Shown here: positions 1-8,601 of the stretch, in pieces
Position numbering within the stretch: the first letter of the stretch is position 1
How the letters are laid out: every line of letters starts with the position of its first letter
Source of the DNA: Ahrensia kielensis DSM 5890
Lineage (GTDB): Bacteria; Pseudomonadota; Alphaproteobacteria; Rhizobiales; Rhizobiaceae
Assembly (NCBI RefSeq): GCF_000374465.1
Contig: NZ_KB894529.1
Span: 434,001 to 498,000 of the forward strand
Direction of reading: 5' to 3'
DNA length: 64,000 bases
Notes under the pieces: generated by a model
Told to the model about the DNA's origin: nothing
Database searches by the model: none
What the model saw: only the letters and a program-made list of their open reading frames with translations
Position numbers and translations under genes: made by a program

Positions 1-2945
1 ATGTGTTGCGCTCTATAGACCGGCTTGAAGTGCGCGGACGCGATTCAGCAGGCATCGCGATTCAAGTTGACGTTGACGAAAATAGTGTCTCATCGATGAG
101 CGCTGATTTGAAAACAAACTTTGATAAGCGGCGCAAAGACACGCATGCCGGAGACATGTCTATTTATCAGGAAGTTCGCAATGATGGCGGCATCAGCCTG
201 ACTTTTGTTTACAAGACAGCAAATCTAGTCGGACGTCTTGGGGATAATGGCGCTGCCCTTCGTGCATCCATTGCTGGTGATGCCGTTTTCTGGTCAATCG
301 CCGCCAACGCCAAGAACGCCAGCATATTGTCACACACACGCTGGGCTTCGCATGGTGTTATTTCTGTCGCCAATTGCCACCCGCACAACCCTTCTCTGAC
401 AAGCGATTTGCAAGATAGCACCGACACCCAGCTTGGTGCCATGTATGCACTCAATGGTGATGTCGACAATCACATGGAACTGCTGGAAGAGTTTGTTACG
501 AAGCGCGATCTGGCCGTTGATACAGCGATTACGACTGATGCAAAAATCATTCCAATCACCGACCGTGTATCCGCCAATATGGGCAATGATCGCTTGGAAC
601 AGTTCCGTGCGGCCACGCGCAGGCTTGATGGGTCTGTCGCGATAGGCTGTATCGATCCATTCCACCCAAGCACCGTGTTTCTAGCACAAAAAGGCTCGGG
701 CCAAGGCTTGTACGCTGCCCGCCTGAATGATGGCTGGATATTTGCATCTGAGGTTTACGGTCTGTGTAATGCAGCGCTGACAAGTTACAATCTTGCGCGA
801 TCTGTTGCTGGTGGCTCGGTTATTAAGCTCGTCGGTGGCAGCGACACTATCGATATGCGCACGGTTTCCGATGGCAAGTCGGTCGAAGTAAAGTCCGAAA
901 GCAACCAGATTTTCGCACGCGACATTTATCGCGGCGCATATGACCATTTCCTTGAAAAAGAGATCAATGACGGTCCTTCAAGTGTCGCAAAAACTTTGCG
1001 TGGTCGTTACCGCCGCGAAGGCTCTTTTGTTGCATTCAATGATTTGCCGACAGATATCTGGCAAGCACTCCGCGAGAACCTAAAAGGCGGCCTCTCTCGC
1101 GTTTATGTTATTGGTCAGGGTACTGCTGGTGTTGCAGCTGTCGGCATTGGTCATTTGATCGAAAAGGCTCTTGGGCGCGATGCACGTCGCAAAGTTCCAG
1201 TTATGGCAATTCGCTCATCTGAACTATCGGCTGATATTGAAGCTTATAACTTTGACCGTGCTTTGGTGATTGCCGTTTCTCAATCGGGTACGACTACCGA
1301 TACAAACCGCGCAGTCGATCTTGCCAGAGAACGTGGCGCATTTGTTCATGCGATTGTAAACCGTCGTAATTCTGATCTGGTGCGCAAAGCAGATTCTGCT
1401 TTGTTCACGTCCGATGGCCGCGATGTAGAAATGTCTGTTGCGTCAACTAAGGCATTTTACAGCCAAATCACTGCCGGTAAATTGACAGCCATGTTCTTGG
1501 CCGATCAATTGCAAACAATGACGGATGTAGAACTTGCCTATGAAATTGGCGAGTTAGAAAAACTGCCCGCCCATGTTGCTTCTGTTCTGGCCAATGAGGC
1601 ACATATTGCTGAATGCGCCCAAAGCCTTGCACCTTATGCACGTTATTGGGCGGTTACCGGCTCTGGTGTGAACCACGTTGCCGCGCTCGAAATTCGCATT
1701 AAATTATCTGAGCTTTGCTACAAATCCATTCCAGTCGACTACACAGAAGATAAAAAACATATCGACCTTTCAACAGAGCCGTTAACATTGGTTATTGCCA
1801 ATGATCTGCCGGGCGATCTAGTTGGCGACGTTGTGAAAGAAGCTGCTATTTTCAAAGCACATAATGGCCGCCCTATTGTTTTTGCGACCGAAGGTGCTGA
1901 CGCTGAAGCTTTTGGCGACTATGCCGAACGCGTCATTGCGCTGCCTAAAATTGGTGCTGATCTTGCTTTTGTCTTGGCGACAGTTGCTGGCCACCTATTC
2001 GGATTTCATGCGGCCCGTGCGATTGATGTTGGCGCTCAGAAACTAAAACTTATCATGGTTGAGCTTGAGTTTCTCGCCATGGGCGATGCCAATGCAAATG
2101 TCGATAAAATCATTGATATGATTGATGCCTTTACAGAAGAGGCAATCAAAGGCGCATTCAACTCCGGCCTTGGTGCGAGCCACACGGCGACAATTGCAAA
2201 TATTGCACGCAAATTATTGGCAAACAAAGGTGATGAAGCCGCTTTGAAAGCCATAACGGAAGCTGCAAGTGAACCTATTCGCAAGGCATTTGAAGAAACA
2301 TCACGGCCCATCGACACGATTCGCCACCAAGCAAAAACCGTGACCGTTGGCACAAGCCGTCCTGAAGATGCGCTGTCTCCAGCTGTACGTGATGCGCTTG
2401 GCTCGCTGGCATTGGCAGACAGCCGCTTGTCTTTTGACAACCGTAAGACGCTCGCGTCTGTTTCACGGGTTATTGATAGCGTTAGATGGGTTGCCTTGAT
2501 GGATCTTACGCAAAAAAATGATGGCATGATCGTAATGGCACCAAAGGGCACCGAGTTGCCACAAGCCATAGCCTCTTATCAGGACGGGAAAGCACCAATA
2601 GGTGTTGTAGGCGCGGCGCTTGATACACGCAAATTGACTTGCGGCTACATCAACAAAGAAGCTGTTATTGCCGTCCCTGTTACTGGGCTACACAGCGCAG
2701 AAATTGATCATGTTCTATGTATCGCAGTTGATATGGTTGCACATGCGAGCCGTGAACAGAAAACAGCCATCATGCATGTATTGGAAACATATCAGCATAC
2801 GCTGCGCCAATGGGAGCAGACATTCGGTACAGACGCCGAAGCCAATCTTCAACGCCAGATCGCTCGGACAAATCCGGAAACTGTGCTTTTCCACCCGTCA
2901 GCGATTGATCCTCTGCTGAGCGATGAAAACAAACAGACCGCTTGA
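1..2945 (+). CDS. GlmS-like glutamine amidotransferase/SIS protein, 5' partial, long C-terminal extension
   Basis: The reading frame is open from base 3, and the N-terminus with the expected catalytic Cys lies before the window. The visible part begins at the RGRDSAGIA motif of the class II glutaminase domain, followed by HTRWASHG, CHPH and NGDVDNH, which match glutamine-site motifs of glucosamine-6-phosphate synthase. Two SIS phosphosugar domains follow (about residues 360-500 and 540-690), with SQSGTTTDT and ALEIRIKLSEL; the E/K/E pattern and a following KKH resemble the GlmS isomerase site. Two things are unusual. About 60 extra residues separate RDSAGIA from HTRW, and about 270 residues follow the second SIS domain, giving at least 980 residues against about 610 for GlmS. 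The usual C-terminal DxPRNLAKSVTVE segment is absent. It may make or sense an amino sugar for surface polysaccharide; the exact substrate is unknown. Confidence 0.85.
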   Translation, partial: VLRSIDRLEVRGRDSAGIAIQVDVDENSVSSMSADLKTNFDKRRKDTHAGDMSIYQEVRNDGGISLTFVYKTANLVGRLGDNGAALRASIAGDAVFWSIAANAKNASILSHTRWASHGVISVANCHPHNPSLTSDLQDSTDTQLGAMYALNGDVDNHMELLEEFVTKRDLAVDTAITTDAKIIPITDRVSANMGNDRLEQFRAATRRLDGSVAIGCIDPFHPSTVFLAQKGSGQGLYAARLNDGWIFASEVYGLCNAALTSYNLARSVAGGSVIKLVGGSDTIDMRTVSDGKSVEVKSESNQIFARDIYRGAYDHFLEKEINDGPSSVAKTLRGRYRREGSFVAFNDLPTDIWQALRENLKGGLSRVYVIGQGTAGVAAVGIGHLIEKALGRDARRKVPVMAIRSSELSADIEAYNFDRALVIAVSQSGTTTDTNRAVDLARERGAFVHAIVNRRNSDLVRKADSALFTSDGRDVEMSVASTKAFYSQITAGKLTAMFLADQLQTMTDVELAYEIGELEKLPAHVASVLANEAHIAECAQSLAPYARYWAVTGSGVNHVAALEIRIKLSELCYKSIPVDYTEDKKHIDLSTEPLTLVIANDLPGDLVGDVVKEAAIFKAHNGRPIVFATEGADAEAFGDYAERVIALPKIGADLAFVLATVAGHLFGFHAARAIDVGAQKLKLIMVELEFLAMGDANANVDKIIDMIDAFTEEAIKGAFNSGLGASHTATIANIARKLLANKGDEAALKAITEAASEPIRKAFEETSRPIDTIRHQAKTVTVGTSRPEDALSPAVRDALGSLALADSRLSFDNRKTLASVSRVIDSVRWVALMDLTQKNDGMIVMAPKGTELPQAIASYQDGKAPIGVVGAALDTRKLTCGYINKEAVIAVPVTGLHSAEIDHVLCIAVDMVAHASREQKTAIMHVLETYQHTLRQWEQTFGTDAEANLQRQIARTNPETVLFHPSAIDPLLSDENKQTA

Positions 2946-2959
2946 TTATTCAAGCGGCC
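2936..2959. terminator. Hairpin between convergent genes
   Basis: Arms GACCGCTTGA and TCAAGCGGCC (one G-T pair) around a TTAT loop span the stop codon of the SIS gene, just before the convergent downstream gene. There is no clear T run, so termination is only a guess. Confidence 0.4.
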
Positions 2960-2982
2960 TGATTAAGAGTGTCAGCGACGCG

Positions 2983-5199
2983 CTAGCCTTCTATATGCTC
3001 GGCGAGCGCACAGAATACGTGATAAAAGGTACTTGACGGCATATCTGGCGCCGTCACTTTTCCCTCGGTGTTGATTGCATCATACCACCCACCGTCAATC
3101 GGCCCATTGAGATAGCGCGTAAACAGAACATCGAGCATTTTCTTGCGATGATTTGCGGCTACTGACAGTCCATTTTTCTCAAAAACAATGGCCGCTTTGA
3201 GCGCTTCTGTTTGCGGCCAGCACCGCGCATTGTCACTTAAATTGGTTCCATCCGGCTGCATATAATCTGCGACAGCGCCCGTTTTTTCATGATAAGCAAA
3301 TGCACGGCTTGATGCGTAAATTGCTCGGGCTTTAGCCTCAAGTCGCGGCGTTGATCGATGCGTATTGTAGCGCATCAAAAGCCATGCCCATTCATAGCTG
3401 TGCCCAGGCTCGACAGAATTATCAGCTTTTCCCCTCGCCATTAGCGACCAGTCATTATTAAACCGCTCTATGACTGATCCAGTTATGCGATCAAAGAAAT
3501 GTTTCTCAAAGAGTTGAACCATCGTTTGCGCGCGATCCAAAAATCGCTTGTCTTCGGTTGCTTCATACCAGCCAAGCATTGCTTCTAAGAAATGCATATG
3601 CGGGTTGGCACGCCGCGGTGTAGAGCCTTTTGAATCTTCGAGATAACCACCATTTACAGTATCCGCGAGATGCTCATCCATATAGCCCAGTGTTTTGTCT
3701 GCCCATTCACGCGCTTCTGGCCAAGCCTTGGCGCGATAAAGCCATGAAAGACCAAGCAAGACGAAACACTGGTCATATGTATCTCGGGAATCATCTAGAA
3801 CAGATCCATCAGGATTATAGAGATGAATAAAACCGCCTTCTGGATGCCATCCAGTCTCGATCAAAGTGTCGAGGCAATGGCGTAAAATTTTATCTGAATC
3901 GCCTTTCCAGCCGATCAACGAGGCATGAGAAAAACAATAAATTTGCCTTGCGATTACGCGCAAACGCTTATGTGGGTGCGGCGCTGGTTCGCCATCAAAT
4001 GTCAGCGCTTCATGAACACCGCCATACTCATAATCAATTCCTTTTTCAGCCCATAGAGGCAGCGCTTTTTCAAACAACCATTGCTGGATTTCTTTTTTCG
4101 GCCAATGGCGTTTACGAGTATAGGCATAATTAGCCTTGAAAACGGTCGTCACGTCCTTGACAAGATGTGCCATGTCTGTGCGCGCAACGAGGACTTTGTT
4201 GTCCTCTGCAATGACGGTCAGCCCTTCAACACCGGCAATAGCGACAAGTGCGTCATCAGCACGGACATAATTATTTTTTGCATCAATGTTGATAACATCG
4301 CCATAAAGAGCATTACCCGCTTCATCTTTATGCGCAGCATCATAAAGCTGGGTCCATGAGCCAAGATCATCCCAATCAAAGCTTGCAGGGACCACGCCGA
4401 TATTATCGGCTTTTTCCATGATGGCGTAATCCATAGAAAGCTTAGGCGCCGCATTGAAACTGTCATTATCTAGGAAAATAAACGAGCCATCCGTTTGCGC
4501 TAACTCCACAGATCTTTTTGCTTTATCCCAAATTTCAGGTTGAAGTTTCTCAAACTCTTCAACCATGCGCCCAGCTCGGAACAAAAACATACCCGCATTC
4601 CATAAAAAACTACCATCGGCCAGGTATTTTTGAGCTGTTTCGTAGTCAGGTTTCTCACGAAATTTTTCCACACGAAAGCCTTCTTCAAACGGCTCACCTT
4701 GCTGAATATACCCATATTGTGTTTCTGGTCGTGATGGTGAAATGCCCAACGTCATGATCGCATCGGTTTTTGATGCGGTACGGGCGGCTTTAACGATTGT
4801 ATCCAGGAAAATTTCGTGATTATCGATTCGCGCATCCGATGGTAACACGACTACTAATTGTTCTGGATCACGGGCTGAAACAAAAGCTGTGACGGCTGCG
4901 ATGGCAGCTGCGGTATCACGCACAGAAGGCTCAAGCAAAACCTCGCTTGGCTGCGTTTCAAATTCTTTGATTGCCCCATGGAACATTTGCTCAAGCTGTG
5001 CGCTGCCAAGCACGATGGGCGGCGCAATCGCAAGACCGTTATAAATGCCGACAGGAATGCGAGAAGCAGTATTGGTCAGTAGAGAGCGCTCATTAAACAA
5101 TGCGTGAAACTGCTTAGGCTTTTCATCTCGCGACATTGGCCAAAGACGTGAACCGGCACCGCCACATAATATAACAGGTGTGATGGAAAGCTCGTTCAT
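2983..5199 (-). CDS. Mannose-1-phosphate guanylyltransferase / AGE-family epimerase-isomerase fusion
   Basis: This is a 738-residue two-enzyme fusion. Residues about 8-290 form a sugar nucleotidyltransferase: it opens ILCGGAGSRLWPMSR and has the EKPKQF signature of GDP-mannose pyrophosphorylases (ManC/AlgA). A short beta segment follows to about 350. Residues about 365-738 are an N-acylglucosamine 2-epimerase (AGE) fold, the family that includes mannose isomerases, with conserved His-rich patches such as NPHMHFLEA and EPGHSYEWAWLL. Ordinary bifunctional ManC proteins carry a cupin mannose-6-phosphate isomerase instead, so here an AGE domain replaces it. It probably links fructose/mannose phosphates to GDP-mannose for surface glycans. 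It converges on the SIS-protein gene, which may serve the same purpose. Confidence 0.85.
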   Translation of the reverse strand: MNELSITPVILCGGAGSRLWPMSRDEKPKQFHALFNERSLLTNTASRIPVGIYNGLAIAPPIVLGSAQLEQMFHGAIKEFETQPSEVLLEPSVRDTAAAIAAVTAFVSARDPEQLVVVLPSDARIDNHEIFLDTIVKAARTASKTDAIMTLGISPSRPETQYGYIQQGEPFEEGFRVEKFREKPDYETAQKYLADGSFLWNAGMFLFRAGRMVEEFEKLQPEIWDKAKRSVELAQTDGSFIFLDNDSFNAAPKLSMDYAIMEKADNIGVVPASFDWDDLGSWTQLYDAAHKDEAGNALYGDVINIDAKNNYVRADDALVAIAGVEGLTVIAEDNKVLVARTDMAHLVKDVTTVFKANYAYTRKRHWPKKEIQQWLFEKALPLWAEKGIDYEYGGVHEALTFDGEPAPHPHKRLRVIARQIYCFSHASLIGWKGDSDKILRHCLDTLIETGWHPEGGFIHLYNPDGSVLDDSRDTYDQCFVLLGLSWLYRAKAWPEAREWADKTLGYMDEHLADTVNGGYLEDSKGSTPRRANPHMHFLEAMLGWYEATEDKRFLDRAQTMVQLFEKHFFDRITGSVIERFNNDWSLMARGKADNSVEPGHSYEWAWLLMRYNTHRSTPRLEAKARAIYASSRAFAYHEKTGAVADYMQPDGTNLSDNARCWPQTEALKAAIVFEKNGLSVAANHRKKMLDVLFTRYLNGPIDGGWYDAINTEGKVTAPDMPSSTFYHVFCALAEHIEG

Positions 5200-5267
5200 A
5201 GAATGCTCGAATTGTTAGATGCCAAAACTGTAATTAAATCCGACAATACTACCTAAGCGTAAACTAA

Positions 5268-5300
5268 ACACAAACGACCCGCTCTCGAATGAAGAACGGG
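5268..5300 (-). terminator. Probable terminator of the Flp pilin gene
   Basis: On the minus strand an 8-bp stem CCCGTTCT/AGAGCGGG (one G-U pair) with a 7-nt loop is followed by a T-rich run TCGTTTGTGTTT. It lies about 27 bases after the pilin stop. Confidence 0.55.
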
Positions 5301-5327
5301 GCGCTATAAACAATTCGTTTTGTAATC

Positions 5328-5501
5328 TTATGTTGGAGATGTACCATTCTTGACAGATGTAGCGATAGAATTGAATTTCACATTCAATTCACTACCAAGT
5401 GATGTCGCGCCTGCGATAATAGCAACAGCAATAAGAGCAGCGATGAGGCCGTATTCGATAGCAGTTGCTCCAGATTCGTCTTTAAGAAAACGTGTAAGCA
5501 T
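5328..5501 (-). CDS. pilA: Flp/Fap-type pilin subunit
   Basis: This 57-residue ORF starts MLTRFLKDESG and then ATAIEYGLIAALIAVAIIAG. That is the classic Flp prepilin layout: a short basic leader, a Gly before the processing site, Glu at position +5 with Tyr next, and one hydrophobic helix that forms the pilus core. The rest is a short polar tail ending NGTSPT. The start is supported by AAGGAA upstream at good spacing. It would be cut by a TadV/CpaA-type peptidase and assembled by the Tad machinery into adhesive pili; neither is encoded here. It is divergent from the CpaC-like gene, with about 240 bases of shared upstream DNA. The family assignment is firm; the symbol follows Caulobacter usage. 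Confidence 0.9.
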   Translation of the reverse strand: MLTRFLKDESGATAIEYGLIAALIAVAIIAGATSLGSELNVKFNSIATSVKNGTSPT

Positions 5502-5744
5502 AATGAGTTCCTTACTCGTGTAAACTAAACAGCATATCGTCAGATATTGTTTTCCGATCGATTGCAGACAACCTATCCATTCTCACTTGCCACTTACTTA
5601 ATGAACAAGGTTGCTCAAAGTTTAATTCTGAGTTCGCGTGAATGTGGTAAATAGTTTGCAAAAATTTAAGCAAAATTTCTATGGTTAATGCTTCCTTCAG
5701 CTTTCTGCGCAATTTTAGACATCAGATATGTTTGGAGTTAAGTC
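5502..5744. promoter_or_regulatory. Divergent intergenic region of the pilin and CpaC-like genes
   Basis: These 243 bases separate the two pilus genes and must carry both promoters. The stretch is AT-rich. I could not assign convincing -35/-10 pairs, and I see no credible gene in it. Confidence 0.5.
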
Positions 5745-6227
5745 ATGGTCTCGCGCATTAAACTACTTTGTGTAGCAACATTTATTGCTAGCACGAACGG
5801 CATAACGACTGTTCATGCAGCAGATTTTGCCCCTGAAGTTCAGGTCGAAAAACATTCCAACGCTGTTGGAATTAAAGTTGAGTTGAACAATGCAAAAATT
5901 ATAAAATTATCACGCGCTGCAACGACCGTTATTGTTGGCAATCCCGAAATTGCAGATGTAACAATACAAGATTCACAAACGCTTGTTCTGACAGGCCGCG
6001 GCTTTGGCCGAACAAATCTTGTTATTCTTGATGAAACTGGCACGCCTATACTGGACGAAAGTATTGCTGTTGGGCGCAACACCGCATCAATTGTACGGGT
6101 ATATCGCCGCGCTGAAATTGAAAATCTGTCCTGTGAACCTGAATGCGAAGGCGCGTATCTTACTGAAGCTGAACTTCAAGCAATTTCCGCGATGAATGAA
6201 GCCAACCGCACTGATGATGATGAATAG
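5745..6227 (+). CDS. Stand-alone pilus assembly N-terminal domain protein (CpaC/RcpA type)
   Basis: A 160-residue exported protein. It has a signal peptide of about 26 residues ending VHAAD. The next about 90 residues match the N-terminal domain of CpaC/RcpA secretins: SRAATTVIVGNPEIADV, then LVLTGRGFGRTNLVILDETG. The tail has a Cys pair (LSCEPECEG) and ends in acidic residues. The secretin beta-barrel that normally follows is absent, so this is a free-standing version, possibly a periplasmic partner or regulator of the Tad secretin. GGAG lies at proper distance before the ATG. The two TadE/TadG-like genes follow on the same strand. Confidence 0.8.
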   Translation: MVSRIKLLCVATFIASTNGITTVHAADFAPEVQVEKHSNAVGIKVELNNAKIIKLSRAATTVIVGNPEIADVTIQDSQTLVLTGRGFGRTNLVILDETGTPILDESIAVGRNTASIVRVYRRAEIENLSCEPECEGAYLTEAELQAISAMNEANRTDDDE

Positions 6228-6364
6228 GTAACTGCTGTTTTAATTTATTATATTGCTAGCACGTATCAATTTGACGCGTGCCTAACATTCTAGCGGTTTG
6301 CGCAAGAAGTTTTAAAGGTTTTTCGGCTATGCTTTTTTGATCTGAGTATCAGGAGCAACACAAA

Positions 6365-6913
6365 GTGCATAGGATTGAAAAAATCGGCAGGCTCCGTACA
6401 GCTTTAAGCCGATTTAAGCATAATAATGATGGCGCAACGGCGATCGAGTTCGGTATTCTCGCTATTCCCTTTATTTTGATTGTTTTTGCCGTTCTCGAAA
6501 CATCACTCTCATTTACCGCACAGCAAGTTATGGCCAATTCTGTTGACCAAGCAGCGCGCAAAGTACGCACAGGTCAAATTGACCCGAAAACCACAAATAA
6601 AGATCAATTCCGTGCAATGATATGCCACGATTTAGAACTCTTGGTCTCAAGCGGTTGCCCCGAGCTTGAATTCGATTTGAAATCGTACAAGAAATTTTCG
6701 GATGTACCGACGACAATTCCGATGGAGACGCCGAAAAAGTTAGACACATCCGGTTTCACCTATGAACCAGGCGGTGCAGGCACAATCAACCATCTGCGTG
6801 TGTTTTACCGCTGGCCTGTCATCACGGACATTATGAAGTCACACCTTTCTGGGTTGGAGGACGGAAAAACGCTCCTTTATTCGTCATCCACTTGGCAGAA
6901 CGAACCCTTTTAA
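6365..6913 (+). CDS. TadE-like pseudopilin
   Basis: A 182-residue protein with a short basic cytoplasmic N-terminus, then NNDGATAIEFGILAIPF and one hydrophobic helix (about residues 22-48). The Gly-Ala junction followed by AIEF is the TadE/TadF pseudopilin signature. The rest is periplasmic, with a Cys pair (MICHDLE, SGCPELE) that could form a disulfide. The start is GTG with AGGAG about 9 bases upstream. A TadG-like gene follows 24 bases downstream of its stop (or 9 if that gene uses its TTG). It probably helps start or anchor Flp pili in the inner membrane. Confidence 0.8.
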   Translation: MHRIEKIGRLRTALSRFKHNNDGATAIEFGILAIPFILIVFAVLETSLSFTAQQVMANSVDQAARKVRTGQIDPKTTNKDQFRAMICHDLELLVSSGCPELEFDLKSYKKFSDVPTTIPMETPKKLDTSGFTYEPGGAGTINHLRVFYRWPVITDIMKSHLSGLEDGKTLLYSSSTWQNEPF

Positions 6914-6937
6914 ATCCGCGATTTGAGTACATTAAGC

Positions 6938-7552
6938 ATGACAAAAGCATTCAAGCAAAATAGCCTCAGCAGCGTTTTAAGAAAATTTCGCAAGGATAAA
7001 GGCGGTATTGCTGCGGTTGAATTCGCACTCATCGTCCCGCTTCTTTTAGCATTGTATCTTGGTACTGTTGAAATCTCGACGGGCGTAACGGTCAACAAGC
7101 GAGCTGCGCGCGTGGCCAGTACTGTTGCCGACTTGGTTACGCAGCAACAAGAAGTTGACAAAAAGACGCTCGATTCAATGTTAGAAATCGGTGCGGCGAT
7201 TATGTATCCATATACGGCAGACAAACCGAGAATTACGATTGTTGGCGTTGATGTTCGTGATAAGCATCCCGATGGCGGCGAGATCATCTGGTCACGGCGT
7301 TATGATAAAGGTAAATTTGATGGCGGTTTTGGCTCAGGTAAAGGCACAAAGATTGCGGTGCCTGAACGGCTGCGCATGGACGGAACTTTTCTTATCAAAG
7401 TCATTACTGAAATTGAGTATCGCCCGATTGTCACATGGGTACTTGGGTCAAAAACGGATGTGGGCGGTAACACTTATACTGCGCTGGATATGTCCGAAGA
7501 ATATTGGTTGCGTCCGCGTATCGCCGATACCGTTACATGCACGGATTGCTAA
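6938..7552 (+). CDS. TadE/TadG-like pilus assembly protein
   Basis: About 204 residues. After a basic stretch (LRKFRKDKGG) comes IAAVEFALIVPLLLALYLG, a TadE-like transmembrane segment with the conserved Glu. The C-terminal about 150 residues are extracytoplasmic and end in a CTDC pair. The ATG at 6938 is preferred over an in-frame TTG at 6923; neither has a strong ribosome binding site. It is the last gene of the three-gene pilus run. The other tad genes (ATPase, prepilin peptidase, platform proteins) are not in the window. Confidence 0.75.
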   Translation: MTKAFKQNSLSSVLRKFRKDKGGIAAVEFALIVPLLLALYLGTVEISTGVTVNKRAARVASTVADLVTQQQEVDKKTLDSMLEIGAAIMYPYTADKPRITIVGVDVRDKHPDGGEIIWSRRYDKGKFDGGFGSGKGTKIAVPERLRMDGTFLIKVITEIEYRPIVTWVLGSKTDVGGNTYTALDMSEEYWLRPRIADTVTCTDC

Positions 7553-7576
7553 GTTCTCTTTACCCAGCCCCATTGA

Positions 7577-8506
7577 CTACTTTTCTGCTAATGTACGCAC
7601 CATTTTGCTAACCACATTATAGTCATCTCTCGACACTGTTTGCATACCGCCTGCGAGTTCAGGCGAAACTGCATCATAGGCAAGTGGCGCTTTTTCATTC
7701 ATCGACAAAAGTGCGCTTGATAGTGCATCAACGGCCTCTTTGGGTAGATTATTGCGCACAACATGCGGTCCGTAACGTACAGGCTCAGAGCGCCATAAAA
7801 TTACTGGTCGCAGGTCACTGTTTTCATCAACAGCATTTAAAAATTCGTTCTTATATGTTTTTTCAGAGCCAAGCGTTGCACTTTCCCACGCGAAAAAACC
7901 ACCGACTTCACCATCATGAAAAAGTTTTGCCGCTTCTGCTTGGCTCGTAGTTTCAACAATTATAGCGCCGCTATTTTCGAGCGATTTGTCTGATGCTTGG
8001 AAAAAAGCGTAAGGCAACATAAACCCAGATAAGGACGCAGGTGGCCCCACAGCAATTCTACGCCCGCTGACATCTTCTAAAGTAGCAATGCGGTTTTGAT
8101 CTGTGATGAAAACGGAACGGGCCGCATCGCTGCCATTTTCTGCAATAGGAGCAGCAATAGGCAAAACACATGAGCAAAAGATATCAAGCGTAGCATAGCC
8201 TGCAGCTGGCAATATCGCATATTCTATGCGCGAAGACGCCATCGCATCGATAAGTGTTGATGCATCGTTGGCCTGAAATATCTCAACGGGCATATTTAAT
8301 GTTTCTGCAAGCAGCTTTCTAAACTCATCAAAAATGCCAGCACGCAATGCTTCACCTTCAACTGCAGAAATACCAACACGGAAGACACCCATGTCACTGC
8401 GCCAATCAGCTAAGACGGGGGAGGATGACAACCCCGCAGCAAGCAAACTTAAAGAAACTGCTTTTGACAATTTTCTCAGTGACAATGATATTGGGGCTTT
8501 AAACAT
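7577..8506 (-). CDS. PhnD-like periplasmic substrate-binding protein (orphan)
   Basis: This 309-residue protein has a long signal peptide (to about residue 33, ending PVLAD). The mature region FRVGISAVEGEALRAGIFDEFRKLLAETLNMPVEIFQAND is typical of the PhnD/phosphite-phosphonate binding fold, with a later SGFMLPYAFF and the lobe containing GEVGGFFAWESATLG. No permease or ATPase gene adjoins it, so the ligand is open: it could serve a remote ABC transporter or act as a sensor. It converges with the pilus genes and diverges from deoB across 95 bases. Confidence 0.7.
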   Translation of the reverse strand: MFKAPISLSLRKLSKAVSLSLLAAGLSSSPVLADWRSDMGVFRVGISAVEGEALRAGIFDEFRKLLAETLNMPVEIFQANDASTLIDAMASSRIEYAILPAAGYATLDIFCSCVLPIAAPIAENGSDAARSVFITDQNRIATLEDVSGRRIAVGPPASLSGFMLPYAFFQASDKSLENSGAIIVETTSQAEAAKLFHDGEVGGFFAWESATLGSEKTYKNEFLNAVDENSDLRPVILWRSEPVRYGPHVVRNNLPKEAVDALSSALLSMNEKAPLAYDAVSPELAGGMQTVSRDDYNVVSKMVRTLAEK

Positions 8507-8601
8507 TTGTGGACCGGACCCATTTCAAACCTGTATAATCAATTGTTTACTATGGGCAATCAACAAATACTTAAAGCCCGACACAATAACTAGGATTTAA
8601 A

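Noticed and set aside
5512-5712. 66-codon minus-strand ORF upstream of the pilin
   Set aside because: It starts at TTG without a binding site and lies in the divergent promoter region.
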